Part shown: positions 24,209 to 36,215 of the stretch, one piece after another
Numbering within the stretch: the stretch's first letter is position 1
Layout of the letters: each line of letters begins with the position of its first letter
Assembly: GCA_023627715.1 (NCBI GenBank)
Contig: JAMAHW010000066.1
Span: 62,001-126,000 of the forward strand
Direction: 5' to 3'
Source of the DNA: Periconia sp. R9002
Taxonomy: Eukaryota; Ascomycota; Dothideomycetes; Pleosporales; Periconiaceae
DNA length: 64,000 nt
The notes under the pieces: generated by a model
Told to the model about the DNA's origin: nothing
Seen by the model: only the letters and a program-made list of their open reading frames with translations
The model's database searches: none
Made by a program: the position numbers and the translations under genes

Positions 24209-25345
24209 CTAGATAAATGTCCTCAAAAATTCGCCCAACGCCATGATAGCCATCGCCTGTCCATACGGCATACTCGTCCGCTTGATATCCTTGTAATGCT
24301 GCAAATCATGCCCCATAGCCGTTCCAAAACTAACATCCAACAACTCCCCCTCTTTATTAATCCTTTCCAGCACAGCTTTAATCGCCTTCACCGCACTATC
24401 CACATACTCATCACCAACAATATACCTCTTCCGCACCGCCTTCAACATACCATACGCAAAACCCGCCGTCGCCGACGCTTCTTCATAACTACCTTCGCTC
24501 TCAGGAACATCGAGCAACGTGCGCCACATGCCATTCTCCGCCTGCAGCTTCACCAACGCCTTACACTGCGCCTCGAGCACGCCGAGCAAAAACATCCTCA
24601 ACGGATCCCCCTCCTGCATATCCAACAGCTCGACAAAATCCGGAATCGCAATCGTCAACCACGAATTCCCCCTCGCCCACCTCGCCTTGGCGAAATTATG
24701 CCCCACGCTCCCGTCCCCTCGATCCTCCCACTTCCAGCCGTGGTAGAACAGCCCCGTGGACGTGTCGAATAGGTACTGGCAATGCAGCATGAACTGTCTC
24801 CGCGCCTCGTCCACGTACCTCGGTCGCCCGAGCACCAAACCGATCTTGGCGAGGGGCAGCGCGCTCATCATGAGCGTGTCATCCCACAACTCGTCCTTGT
24901 TGAATGAATTGTACGTCTCGTGCTGGAAGCCGCCGAATTTGGTCCGGGGTAGGCCGTTCATGAGCCACTCGGCCCACGTGTCAAGCCAGGGGATGTAGGT
25001 GCGGTTCCCCGTATCTTCGTACAGGTACGCGAGGGTCAGGAAGGGGCTCATGGTGTTAATGTTCTTGGTGGTGCCTTTCGCGAGTTGTTTTGTGAACCAG
25101 CCGAGCATGATGTCTTTGGTTTGTGTGGACCCTGTGAGGGTGTAGTAGTGCCAGAGCCCGTAGAGCCCGATGCCGTGCGTCCATTCCCACCCGTCCCAGC
25201 CTTTGGTGTCGATGATGCGTCCGTCAGAGAGCTTGAGGAGGAATTCACCGGTTGTGTCGGAGATGTTGATTAGGTTGTTGGTGAGGAGGTCGATGGCGGT
25301 GTGGATGGTTGTGGATTTTAGGGAGTGGATGGTTAGAGTGGACAT
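24209..25345 (-). CDS. unsaturated rhamnogalacturonyl hydrolase, GH105 (YteR/RhiN-like)
   Basis: The single exon encodes 378 residues, the usual length of a compact GH105 enzyme. Family hallmarks are W.WTHGIGLYGLW near residue 55, GGFQHET...NKDELWDDTLMM around 137-160 with the catalytic Asp in the WDD pair (155/156), a YHGWKW.D stretch, H.FAKARWARGNSW, and Y.EASATAGFAYGML. It removes the terminal unsaturated galacturonic acid from rhamnogalacturonan oligosaccharides made by pectate or rhamnogalacturonan lyases. No signal peptide is present, so the enzyme should act inside the cell after uptake of the oligosaccharides. A sugar/anion permease gene is divergent from it across a 1-kb promoter, which suggests a small pectin-oligosaccharide catabolic pair. 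Confidence 0.93.
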   Translation of the reverse strand: MSTLTIHSLKSTTIHTAIDLLTNNLINISDTTGEFLLKLSDGRIIDTKGWDGWEWTHGIGLYGLWHYYTLTGSTQTKDIMLGWFTKQLAKGTTKNINTMSPFLTLAYLYEDTGNRTYIPWLDTWAEWLMNGLPRTKFGGFQHETYNSFNKDELWDDTLMMSALPLAKIGLVLGRPRYVDEARRQFMLHCQYLFDTSTGLFYHGWKWEDRGDGSVGHNFAKARWARGNSWLTIAIPDFVELLDMQEGDPLRMFLLGVLEAQCKALVKLQAENGMWRTLLDVPESEGSYEEASATAGFAYGMLKAVRKRYIVGDEYVDSAVKAIKAVLERINKEGELLDVSFGTAMGHDLQHYKDIKRTSMPYGQAMAIMALGEFLRTFI

Positions 25346-26366
25346 TTTGGGCGGGGTAGATGGTGTTTGTATGCTGCTGTTTTTATGGTTTGTGTGTTTT
25401 TGGATGGATCTCGTATTACGACTGTTGTTTTGGTGCAGTCATGTATTCGCCCTCCATTTACGAGAATGAAGAACCAGCAAAGTATCTCGGTTTTTGAATC
25501 TGGGGAAGTGGTTACACTCGGTCAAACTGACATTGAATTCTTAGTATAGTCTCGCTCGTGACTATGCCGATGCGTGTCCCACTTTACCCCGGCTCACAGT
25601 GGAGCTGGGCCTACAACTTGGTGTTTGTGGGGATTTCTCATACAACCTTCCACTCATTTCATGTCCGAACGCCTACAGAAATCGAGAAATCAGATAAATA
25701 TAGCGCAAGAACTGCATAGCTTCGTCCTTGAATGTACCGAAGCTAACAATACAGATACACCGCCAAACCTAGTCTACAAAGCAGTCCTACTAATCCGCCA
25801 AGAAGCAGAGTTGCCTAAAGAGCCACCGGAAAAATATTCCCACCAGCCATCGCAAGTGTACATGCAACGCCCAACAAGCTTTCGACAAACGCTGCTTGGT
25901 CTGCGCCGCACCGTTCTTTCGGCACGCATTCCACCGAGCCGTTGCCGAGGCGCTGATTGGCTCAGCAGATGGAAGGGTCAACTCCCACACGCCCTGTATC
26001 GACCACCCCGCCTCCGCATTTCCCAAGCGAACATGGGGTAATTCGGGGCTAGGAACCTGATGTTGGCATGATCTTGTCGGTGGTTGGATGGGGATGGTGA
26101 CGAGCTGCAAAACGGGCCAGTCAGACGACGGCTTTCAGGCCCGAAGCGACATTGTTCATGGTTACGTTGGAAGTCATGCTATTTTTCCGACTTGGAGGTA
26201 CTTAGGATCGCTGAGCTCCAGTTTCTCGGGTGAGATTTTGCTGTTGTTGAGAGCTCTGGTGGGGATATCTTTTATCGTCTGTCTGTCGCAACATTCATCT
26301 CTCCACGCTTCTTTGAACCAACGAACCTATCTGTTTTAAAACGCCAATTCGTACCCCTCGGCAAAG
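25346..26366. promoter_or_regulatory. shared divergent promoter region (GH105 / MFS)
   Basis: This 1.02-kb region lies between two divergent start codons. Short ORFs on both strands show no domain. It probably holds common control sites of the permease and hydrolase; no specific site was identified. Confidence 0.45.
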
Positions 26367-28210
26367 ATGGGTCAGAAAAGTGAAGAGGCAGCTCATGCCT
26401 CACCAGAGATTATCCACGACTCTGCCAGCAAAGATGCGGGGAAGCGTGACATTGGCCAGGTCGAGCGCGTGGTTTCTGGCGTCGATGAGAAGGGTGACTA
26501 CATGAACTACGATCGTGTCGACGACGAGGTGGCCAAGTACGTGAATGCTACGGCGGTCGAGATTTCAGAGGAGGAAAATAAAAGGTTGAAGAAGATGATT
26601 GACCGGAGGGTATTGCCTATCATGGTGTTTACGTACTTTTTGCAAGCGCTGGATAAAGGGACCATGTCTTTCGCATCCATCATGGGCATTCGGAAGGATA
26701 TTCCTGTTTTGAAAGACAACAGTAAAGTACGTTTACCTTTTGTTCTCTATTTTCGAATAAATGCTCGAAGCATGATTTGCTAACATGAGATAGTTCGCCT
26801 GGCTCACGACATGTATCTACATTGCGGTTCTCATCGTCGAATTCCCAACCAACGTCATCATCCAGCGCGTCCCAATCGCAAAATACCTAGGTCTCAACAT
26901 CATGCTTTGGTCCATCACCCTCGCGCTCCACTCTGTATGTTTCAGCTTCCCCAGCCTAGTCGCGGTCCGCACCATGCTCGGTATCTTCGAAGCGGTTTGC
27001 CAGCCCACGTTTCTGATCTTGAGCTCCATGTGGTACAAGAGAGAAGAGCAGACCAAGATCGTCACGTGGTGGTACATGATGAACGGCATGCAGCAGATCG
27101 TGGGTGGTTTGTTGGCGTACTGCTTCAGCTTGATCAAGAGCCCGCCGTCGCCTATCCGGGCGTGGCAGGCTATCTTCATGACGTATGGAATGGCGTCTTT
27201 CTTCTGGGGTGTTTTCGTTATCATTTGGCTCCCTGGTACACATCCTCCCCTTTCTCTACAATCGTATACACCTTACTAACCCAACCTCCTAATCTCCAGA
27301 CAGCCCCATGCGCGCCAAATGCTTCACCGAAGCCGACAAAAAGCTCATGGTCGAACGCGTGCGATCCAACCAAACCGGGCTCCAAAACAAAAAATTCCGC
27401 GCGTACCAGGTCAAAGAAGCCCTCCTAGACCCGCAGTCGTGGTGCTACTGCCTCGTAGCCATCTGCACAACACTACCAACGAGCGGCCTCGGCGGTTTCG
27501 CAAACATCATCATCAACGGCTTCAAATTCACAGTCCTACAAACACAACTCCTAGCCATGGTACTAGGCGTCGTCATCATCGGCACCCTCCTCTCCTCCAC
27601 GGCTCTCGTCTCCAAAACAAACCAAACCCTCCTTGTCATGCTCGTCTACGTGATCCCGTAATGTTTCCCCCCTCCCCCTCCTAAACCCCCAACCAAACTA
27701 ACACAAACCCCCAGCTCCTTCGTCGGCACCATCGTCCTCATGACCGTAAAACTCTCCTCAAAAGCAACCCAAGCCGGCCTCCTCATCTCCTACTACATGG
27801 TCCTCTCCTTCTGGGCCGCGCAAACCCTCTCCATGGCGCTCCTCTCGCGCAACGTAGCGGGCCAAACAAAGAAAGCCACCGTCGTCGCCATGAACTTCGT
27901 CGCGTGGTGCGTCGGCAACGCCATCGGTCCGCAGGTCTTCCTCACGCGCGACGCGCCGCGGTACTTTATCGCGTTTTCCACGCACATGGGGTGCTATGTG
28001 CTGTTGGTTTTTGTGATTGTGTTCCTGAGGTGGAATTTGACGTCGAGGAATCGGAAGAGGGAGGCGTTGGCGGCGGCGGCGAGGGGGGGTGAGGGTGAGG
28101 GCGAGGAGAAGGGGAAGGGGAAGGGAGGGGAGGTTAGGGATGAGGCGCTTGTGCATGCGTTTGAGGATTTGACGGATGGGGAGAATTTGAATTTTAGGTA
28201 TATGTATTGA
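26367..28210 (+). CDS. MFS transporter, allantoate permease (Dal5-like) family
   Basis: The exons are 26367-26726, 26794-27235, 27300-27657 and 27715-28210, giving 551 residues. Introns are 57-67 nt with GTACG, GTACA and GTAAT donors and all keep frame. A soluble ~80-residue N-terminus precedes about 12 membrane segments. The first is RRVLPIMVFTYFLQALDKGTMSFASIMGI, the characteristic TM1 sequence of this permease family, followed by FAWLTT..Y.AVLI.EFP.N...QR.P. The PDSPMRA.....DKKLMVERVR loop before the central cytosolic segment is also typical. The C-terminal tail is rich in Gly, Glu and Lys. The family carries anionic substrates with protons across the plasma membrane. Its position head to head with GH105 suggests uptake of uronic-acid-containing pectin oligosaccharides (inference). 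Confidence 0.9.
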
Positions 28211-28391
28211 GAGGGATGGGGTTGATGGCGGGGTTAGGGGGTTTGAGGTTAGTGGGAGAAAGGGGGGTAATATATGTATGTGCATGTTCATTCCTATGTG
28301 ACTGATGTCTACATATGTGTGTTCGAGAAATAACCAATATCCCAAGATACTTCAACGTCTTCCAATCCACCAACCCATTTCGCGATCTAAA

Positions 28392-29258
28392 CTAATCATC
28401 ACAAGCAAGCGTTTTACTCTCCACCGCCTTCCCATCCGCCTCAAACCCCCTAACCGCATCCTTCCAATTCCCCACAGACTCCTTCCCAAGCGGCAACCTC
28501 AGCACCTTCCTCTCCTCACCCCCCTCGCCAACCACCGTCGGCCTCAACACCTCCTCCACAATCGCCCTCGCCGTCTTCTCGGGACTCAACGAAAACTTCG
28601 GCTCAGGGTTATTCACAAACTGCATGACCCACTCCGCGGGCGTCCCTTTATACGCATCCGGCAGCGTGACCATCTGCGTCGAGAGCTTATCCGGATTGGC
28701 GAACCTCGTATCCATGCCTCCCGGCTGCGGGAGGAGGATGCGGATGTTGAAAGGTGCGAGCTCGGCCGCGAGGGCCGTGGATAGGCCTTCGACGGCCCAT
28801 TTGGTGGAGCCGTAGAAGCTGATTCCCGGCGGTGGGTTCCAGAAGGCGGATGAGGAGATGTTGACGATGGTGCTGGGGGTAGGGGAGACACGCATGGAAG
28901 GGAGGACGGCTTGGATGGCGCGCACGAGGCCGAAGAAGTTGGTTTCGTATTGCTTGCGGATGAGGTCGAGAGGGGTGTTTTCGACGGCGCCGCCGATGGC
29001 GAAGGCGGCGTTGTTGATGAGAACGTCGATGGCGCCGTGTTTGGAGGTTATGGTTGAGAGTTGGGTTTCGAAGGTTGGGGAGGTTACGTCGAGGGGTTCC
29101 CAGGCGGCGTTGGGGTGTGAGGTGATTTCTTGGACGGCCTCGGGGGAGGAGGATGGGTTGCGCGAGGTTGCGGTTAGCTTTTGGTCTGGGAGGGAGGCGA
29201 TGATTCGGGCGAGGTGGAGGCCTAGGCCTGAGGAGCAGCCTGTGATGAGCCAATGCAT
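28392..29258 (-). CDS. short-chain dehydrogenase/reductase (classical SDR)
   Basis: The single exon encodes 288 residues. The Rossmann nucleotide-binding motif TGCSSGLG is at 6-13, the structural INNAA motif is at 81-85, and the catalytic residues are Ser135-137 region, Tyr149 and Lys153 in YGSTK. Arg33 after the second strand (ATSRN) points to NADP(H). Fungal proteins of this subgroup reduce ketones or aldehydes of unknown identity in the cytosol. The gene lies 181 bases from the convergent end of the MFS gene. No signal peptide is present. Confidence 0.92.
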   Translation of the reverse strand: MHWLITGCSSGLGLHLARIIASLPDQKLTATSRNPSSSPEAVQEITSHPNAAWEPLDVTSPTFETQLSTITSKHGAIDVLINNAAFAIGGAVENTPLDLIRKQYETNFFGLVRAIQAVLPSMRVSPTPSTIVNISSSAFWNPPPGISFYGSTKWAVEGLSTALAAELAPFNIRILLPQPGGMDTRFANPDKLSTQMVTLPDAYKGTPAEWVMQFVNNPEPKFSLSPEKTARAIVEEVLRPTVVGEGGEERKVLRLPLGKESVGNWKDAVRGFEADGKAVESKTLACDD

Positions 29259-29917
29259 GGTGTTTGTTGGTGGTGAAGATGGGGTTGGCGTCTTTGGAAT
29301 TGGAGTTGGAGTTTTTGTGTGTCGAAAATGTCATGAAGACGTGATTTAATATACTTGATAAATCTCATAGATTATTCCATGTCTTTTCCTCCGTGAATAC
29401 ATTTCGGAAGGTATTTGTTCCATTATAGGCTAGTGTTTAGTGATCCGGTGGTGGAGCTACGTTTTAGAAGATGCATGTTCGCCCGATACCGTAGTAGTGT
29501 TCACTAAAACGGTGAAGACGTTCTACCGCATCCCGATGGAAAGGTATGCGACGTCGAGGTACACTGTCGGGGATTCCGAAGTTCCGAAGTATGCAGTCTC
29601 GTATATTTCTTTTCACGACTGAAAGAGGACAGCCATGTTCTGATTTGGGTTTAGCTGATCAGCCCCCGCATGGCAGGATGTTCACAGCCTCGTTCATCTG
29701 GCAAGAACTGTTCGAATAACGGCGGAACTCACATTCATCCACTCACAGATTCGAGCTTTTGTCCCGGAACGCGGAATCCACTTATGGAAATTCAGAGTTT
29801 CTTGAGCCTGATTGATGCTAGCTTGGTTGAACTGTCGTAGTTCGCGTGGCTGGCCGTGAGTGGCTGCCTGAGATCAGGAGCCTAGCTGATCGGTTGAACA
29901 ACCCAATACACCCCAAT
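29259..29917. other. divergent intergenic region (SDR / kinase gene)
   Basis: 659 bases lie between divergent starts. A 60-codon ORF at 29440-29622 has no recognisable feature. The frame upstream of the kinase ATG stays open for some 70 bases but contains no ATG, so an upstream exon for the kinase gene is possible. Confidence 0.4.
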
Positions 29918-32128
29918 ATGGACGCAACCCTAGTGAACGATGGCAATGAATGGCCAGGGTCTCTCGCGGATTCTAGTGAGGGCACCTATCTGAGGAACCT
30001 GTTGCCTCGTCTTCAGATTACCGACGAGTCGTCACCTTCCAAGCCGGATAACTACAGGATATCGCCAGCTACTCCCGAATCGGCCGGGGTATCCCCATCA
30101 ATACTTGTATCCTTAGTATCAGAGAAAGACTCAACGCCTATCGAGAGCGTGTTGAAGGACTGGTCCGGAAGAGGAAGCCATGTGGATTTTCTCTCAACCG
30201 AAACTGTCCCTTTGACGCAAGGTCGATTCCTCGGGCATGGATCCATGGGAGGTGTCTATGAGACGACTGTGAAAGGTCACGTGTTCGCCTGGAAAAGGAT
30301 TTACTGCAGACGAAAAATAGGGGATAGGGAGAGGAAGGAGATCCAGATATTGACGAAGATTTCGCACAAACATATCATCAAATTTGCCGGGTCCTATACG
30401 CACGGAAAATTCCTGGGCGTTCTTCTCTACCCCGTGGCAGTATGTGATCTTGCTACGCTCTTCGAAGATTTGGAAGCGGGTTGGGGTGGGACGGCCGATG
30501 CCACACAGCGGGATAGACTTACAACCTTTGGTATCCGCAGCCATGAGGATTCGGAATACAGGGTATCAAGCTTTCTCTACCCCAAGATAGGGTGCATCGT
30601 TCGGGCTGTTGAGTATCTCCATGAACGGAAGATTCGGCACAAGGACCTGAAACCCTCCAACATATTGTTATCACCAGATGGACTATGGTTAGTGGTACCC
30701 ATTACATCGAGTCGCTTGTCATCAAGCCAACGCGTGGTGTGCCATATTGAGACTCTGATAGTGTACCGACGCTCCCTTGTTTAACTCTAACTAACTGTAT
30801 ACCAACCATATAGGTTAACGGATTTTGGTACCGCGACAGATTTCTCACTACAGTCGGTCAGCACGTCAGATAACTGGGAACGTGGGACGCCAAAGTACTT
30901 TGCTCCAGAGGTTGCGAAATACAAGCCAAGTGGACGGGCCGCAGACATCTTCTCACTGGGCTGTGTTATGCTAGAAATATGGACGATATGCGCATACCAA
31001 GGTCTAGAAATCCTTCGGAAGAACCGTACCGAGCTGGACAAATCGTTCCAGGCGAATATACCGCAGATGTTAAACTGGTTACGCATCGCTTCCCCAGGGA
31101 TAGCCATCTCTGGCCACATTTTGGGATCAATCATCAACAACATGCTCGAGGAGGTCCCTAACAATAGGCCGTCCATAAGTCAAGTGTCCACAATCCTGAC
31201 CTCGATTGACATGGGTCGAAGAGATGTCCACTTGTTTGGAGACTGTTGCAGAAATGAGTTCATTTCCATGGAAGACCACAAGGAGAAGCTAGCGGAGCAA
31301 GAGGCGCGCAGTGATGAGACGATTAGGCAGCTGAGAAAAGAGCTGGCTCTCGCGCAGACTACCAACGCATCTTATGCCAAATATCACAACGACGTGAAGG
31401 AGTTGTTGAAGGAGATGCTAACTGATTCTGGGCCGCCCCAGGAAGAGTTTGACGGGTTCGAAACGACCGAGCTGGAAAGGATCAAAAATGAGATAATAGA
31501 TCTCCGAAAGAAGACTGTCACTCTCACCGATAATGAACAAAATTATCCGCCCTGTCCTACAGCGGTCTCTACTTTGATCGATACCTTAAACCAACAAAAA
31601 GAACTAAGAGCGACGTACCAACTTGGGGAAAGATGGTACTCTTGTCCGATATGCCAAATTTCCCGCAGATCGATCGATTACTTAACCAGACACATAAATA
31701 GGGAACATCCACCCCAAGATCGAAAACAATACCCTTCCTGTCCGATATGCTCCGAGTTCTTTCCCTCGATCGCCGACATAAGCCAACACCTGAACCTGGA
31801 ACATCCAGCCATGGACCGAATTTGCTGGGACAATTACTTGGCGTGCCCATATTGTCCCTACTATACACTGGAGTCTGAATCGGCACGAATCAATCATTGG
31901 TGGCAGGCGCATTCTGATGACATTGAATGGTATGCCTTCATGTCGCAGACCAGGCTAGGCCCTACATATCGCTGCTTTCCAGTACACGATTCTCGTGCAC
32001 GGGAGTTTGTATGTGTGGTGTGTACAATGGAGTTTGAAGACGAAGATTCTTTGGGGATCCATCAAGGGTACCACTCGGAGGATAGACAAGAGGGGGTGGG
32101 TACCTGGGTACCTAGAGGTTGGAGTTGA
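29918..32128 (+). CDS. Ser/Thr protein kinase with coiled coil and C-terminal C2H2-like zinc fingers
   Basis: The exons are 29918-30687 and 30814-32128, with a 126-base intron, and give 694 residues. The kinase domain spans about 100-410: Gly-rich loop LGHGSMGG at 105-112, Lys126 in FAWKRI, catalytic HKDLKPSN at 241-248, DFG at 260-262, and a P+1-type sequence ending GTPKYFAPEV. A charged helical stretch (about 430-510, EKLAEQEARSDETIRQLRKEL) looks like a coiled coil. The last 160 residues hold at least three Cys/His units of C2H2 type (CPIC...H..REH, CPIC...H...EH, CPYC...H...H) and a final CVVC...H...H unit. All catalytic residues are present, so activity is expected. This kinase-plus-fingers layout is found in fungal accessory gene families of unknown function. 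The start could extend upstream. Confidence 0.85.
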
Positions 32129-33762
32129 CGTTTGGATATCGGGCCTCGACCTACCAATCATAGTTGATAACGATAATTCTCCCTCCATCAGCCAATCAAA
32201 CAGCACCGTGGAGGTTCTCATTCGCCAAGACTACAAAACCATCCGAGACTCTTGCACACGATTGGCCGACGCAGGAAATAACCAATGGAGCATTCTCCCG
32301 ATGCAAACCCATCAAACCTCGGATCTGAAACAGCAAACGACGTCGCTTTGGGAATGTGGGCCGTCCTTTCTGTCCGCGCGGTACATGGACAATCTCCCTC
32401 TTCCGTTGTTCATTGATTCGATTCTATGGATATTTTTTTTTTCTTTTGGGCGGCTGGCTGGGTTTGATGACACACGGGGGCGATGAAACGGCGGGCCAGC
32501 CCCAGACGGGACTAAGATGATGGAATGCAGTGATCGGCACGGCCAAAACGGCCTAGGCGCTTGACCCTGCGTCCAATCTCCAGACCCCTTTGCTGTGCAT
32601 ATCTGGCCGCGGTTTTTTCGTTTGTTCGACTTGGACGCGCGTGGAGAGACGAGAGTCAGACAGACATGTGGTGGTGGTGGAGCTAAGATATTATGTGCGT
32701 GTAACCATGCACGCGCGCGGTGCTACGCCATGTGGGCTATCGAGTAATTCGTCGAATGAGTCCATCTGATTGCAGGCCGAGGCGTCTGTGAGGCAAGTCA
32801 GGGAGTCCATCCTATAAAACCATGTAACTAAGAAGAGACTCGAGGGAATTGTGAAGAGGATGTTTGACTTCACAATGTCTCACTCGTCGGGCTGCGCATG
32901 ATTGCATCGCGGGCTCGTGTACCCGGCGCGTCCTATGTAGAGTACTATATACATCAATATGAACGAGTATTGAGGGCTGCGGTGCGACTGTGCTGTTTTG
33001 TGTAGATGGAGTGAGGTTGGCACGATTGGGCCAAGGCTAACGGAACATTGAAGATTGGGAACTCTGCAAGTGGGCGGGCGCATGTACAGTACGTGCCATC
33101 CCAGTCGCTTCTGGTGAGGCCCCCTGAGCTCTTTGGGGTTCCTCGCGCCGTTCGCATCAGACGCCCAATTGTTGCTGGGCCTCCGCCTGCCAACCAAAAA
33201 GAAACAAAGATTCTGTACTGTACGCGCAAACCTACCATCTCTACCTCTTTTCGTCATTCTTGCCCTGAAAGTTTGCTTTGCTGCCCTGCCTGCCCCCGTA
33301 TTGGTCGCCGGCCGCTCTTGCTACTTCAACTTGCGCCTCATCTCCACCTCCACCTCCACCACCACCACACCCACCACACCCACCACAACACCCACCATTT
33401 GCTCGTTGCGTCGTCGTCCGTTTGCACACCTACCCAGGTATCTACCGAGCTATACAATACACTGTACCGCCACCACTGCCACCACACCCACTACCGCGTC
33501 CTCGCTCATTGGCAAGCAACCAGCAATCAAGGCGATCAGCAGCCCGCTATTCCTGCTATAGCACCCTATAATACCCCGGCGCGCTACGTCTGCAATTGTA
33601 CGTCCAATCTCAATCTTAATTTCGGCTTGCACCTGGAGCGCGTGGCTTCCATCTCGACGACTGACCTTCCTAGTATCAGCTATCCCCTTCAATTACCCGC
33701 GCGCCATCTCCTGTACCTATCTGTCGCCCACCTTGATAACGTGACGCCATTGCTCACCCACC
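32129..33762. other. intergenic region and septin leader
   Basis: 1.6 kb separate the kinase stop from the septin ATG. The last ~700 bases are pyrimidine- and CA-rich and probably contain the promoter and a long septin 5' UTR. Open frames that run through this C-rich leader into the septin gene are out of frame with it. Confidence 0.45.
33345..33396. repeat. CAC-rich low-complexity tract in the septin leader
   Basis: An irregular run of CCAC, CCACA and CACC units lies about 370 bases upstream of the septin ATG. Confidence 0.6.
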
Positions 33763-35630
33763 ATGGCCGTTACTTCTTCCTCACCTGCCCCCAAGGAAGA
33801 TTCTCCAGACCCCTCTGCGCTGCCCAACATCGCCCAACCCCCCGCCGACCAAGCTTCAGGACCCCGTCGCACCAGCTTTGGTTTCTTGCGCCGCAAAAGC
33901 TCCAGCGAAACTCGAGGCGCGCACAGGAGCGCGAGCGGCTCCAAGATGAGCAAGAAACAAAAGGCATTGGCGCAGGAGGAGGCCCTGCGGAAACAGAGGG
34001 AAGCAGCAATGCTCCCCAAGTCTCCTCCCCGTCTGCCCACACATTCGCCGCTACCCCAAATTGACCATTTCGGCGGCGAAGACTCGAGACCCGACTCTGT
34101 CGCCATCATTTCCAACAAAATCGGCGGCAGCCCAGGCCACAACTTCAGCAGACCTTCGGGGGAGCACAGCAGGCCTCCCGCGCCGACGGCTACTACCGCC
34201 AACGTGCCCGTCCCGCCCATGCCCTCGTACATGGACTACGACCCGTACCCCAGGGCCGAGAGCATGACCCACCGCGGCCGTTACAGCTACGCGAGCAGTG
34301 CCATGAGCACTGTCAATAGCCCTCGTCGCGTGCGAAGGAGGAAGGACCCGACTCCCTTCAAGTATGTGTTACCGTACCTTGCATGACCCCGCTACCACTA
34401 ACACACCGTCCGTTCAGCATCCTGGTCATTGGTACCAAGGGTTCAGGTAAATCTTCTTTCATCGAATTCCTGCGAAAAGCCCTTGCTCTCGACGGCAAGA
34501 AGCGACCCCACACTCCCTCTCCACCGGTGACGGCTGTCTCGCCCGATTCTCCCTTCACCTCGGAGTACCTCGAAACCGAAGTCGACGGCGAACGTGTGGG
34601 CGTCACTCTGTGGGATTCGCAGGGGCTGGAGAAGAACATTGTAGATTTCCAGCTACCCGTCATATCCGCCTTTGTGGAATCCAAATTCGAGGATACATTT
34701 GGTGAGGAGCAGAAGGTGATACGCGCTCCCGGTGTTCGTGACACTCACATCCACTGCGTCTTCATGATCCTGGACCCTGCGCGCCTGGACGCCAATGTCC
34801 TCGAGTCGAAGAAGAGGCAAAACAGAACCGGCAACCAAGCTCACAGTGGTTTGACCGATGAGCTGGATCTGGCAGTGCTCCGAGAGTTACAGAGCAAAAC
34901 ATGTGTCATTCCCATCATCAGCAAGGCCGATACCATCACCACAGCGCACATGCGCCACCTCAAGAAAATGGTGTGGGATACGCTCAAGGGCGCCAAGTTG
35001 GATCCGTTGGAAGCTCTTCACCTGGAGGAGTTCGAGGATGAAGAGGAGGACGAGGATGAGGATGGATTCGACGAACGTGAAGAAGATGCCTACTTACACT
35101 CGGACGCGGAGGGTAAATCCGACGCCTTGACTAAGAACCAGGCTCGATCGTCTTCCGATGCCGGATCTCGCGCCTCCTCGACACGATCTGGATCCCAATC
35201 CCCGCCTACGTCTCCCCCGAGTGCGAAGAAAGGCCATGTACGCAAACCCTCCGCCATGTCCGCGTCCATCGCAAGCGAGAGTGCCGAGAACCCATTCCTA
35301 CCTCTCAGCATCATCTCTCCAGACCCTTACGAGCCCGACGTCATTGGTCGCAAATTCCCGTGGGGATTCGCCGATCCGTACAATGCTGAACACTGTGATT
35401 TTGTTAGACTGAGGGAGAGTGTATTCAGCGAGTGGCGCGCGGAATTGCGCGAGGCGAGCCGAGATACATGGTACGAAGGGTGGAGAACGCAGCGCCTACA
35501 AAAGGTCCCGACGAAGAGGAGGCTTGGCACTTCGGACGGTCTTGCGAAGCAGCAATTGACGGTTCCCACAGCCAATGGCCGCGCACAGAGTGCAGGGTAC
35601 TCTCGCGCGCACCAGAGCATGCCCTATTAA
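33763..35630 (+). CDS. aspE: septin, AspE-type (group 5, filamentous-fungus-specific)
   Basis: The exons are 33763-34361 and 34418-35630, which give 603 residues. A ~200-residue basic, Ser/Pro-rich N-terminal extension precedes the GTPase core. G1 is GTKGSGKSS at about 205, a G3-like DSQG follows (LWDSQGLEKN), and G4 is SKAD. The septin sequence R.PGVRDTHIHCVFMILDP is diagnostic. Between G4 and the septin-unique element there is a long acidic and Ser-rich insertion (DEEEDEDEDGFDEREED onward). The core resumes with PFAD-like KFPWGFADPYNAEHCDF..LR..VF..W. This combination of long extension, internal insertion and missing C-terminal coiled coil matches AspE rather than the Cdc3/10/11/12 classes. 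AspE affects septation and conidiation in Aspergillus. Confidence 0.88.
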
Positions 35631-36215
35631 TCTCAACTTATGGAGAATCGGTGACAATTGAGTGCGCAATGTCGTCTGCATTTCCGGAATAGCAAGGCGT
35701 TGAGGGACGCTATTTGTTTACCCGACCCAATGGGTCTATGTGCGGCATTGCGACATGTCCCAAAAATGACGGGCATCATCAATTCACGCAGAGTTTCTAT
35801 GCTCCTCCTTACCATAATTTCCCTCTCGCCCCTTTTTTCTTGTCCCTTTTGTCAAAACCCTCCCCCCACCCAAAAACCAACCTCACTCTAGGTATCTTGT
35901 TTGTGCTTAGGTATCTATTGAATCTTTTTCCCCTTGTTCATTTTGTTTTTTGCTACTTTTTCTTCTCCAAAGGATGCGCATACCCCCTTCCCCGTTTTTA
36001 TTTCTGTGTTCTGTTTTTACTTTCGATTCGATGTGGTCAGGCTGGAGCGGAGGGAGTGTATAAATACGATCCCCCCTGAGCGAGCAAGCGCGTGCGTAAA
36101 ATACTCGCCCTAGGAAAAAGGAAAGAGGGGAGGAGATGTTTTGGCATTGACCTGGCTGGCTAGTTGGCTGCAGTTTTTTACTTTTCATGGTGGATGGGGA
36201 TGTTTAGCTTTCGGC

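Noticed and set aside
24131..24772. 213-codon plus-strand ORF
   Set aside because: Antisense to the GH105 gene.
27758..28345. 195-codon minus-strand ORF
   Set aside because: Antisense to the last exon of the second MFS gene.
28687..29349. Arg/Pro-rich minus-strand and other plus-strand ORFs
   Set aside because: Alternative frames of the SDR gene.
33048..34064. 338-codon plus-strand ORF
   Set aside because: It runs through the CA-rich septin leader and into the septin coding region in another frame; His/Pro/Thr-rich composition reflects the repeat.
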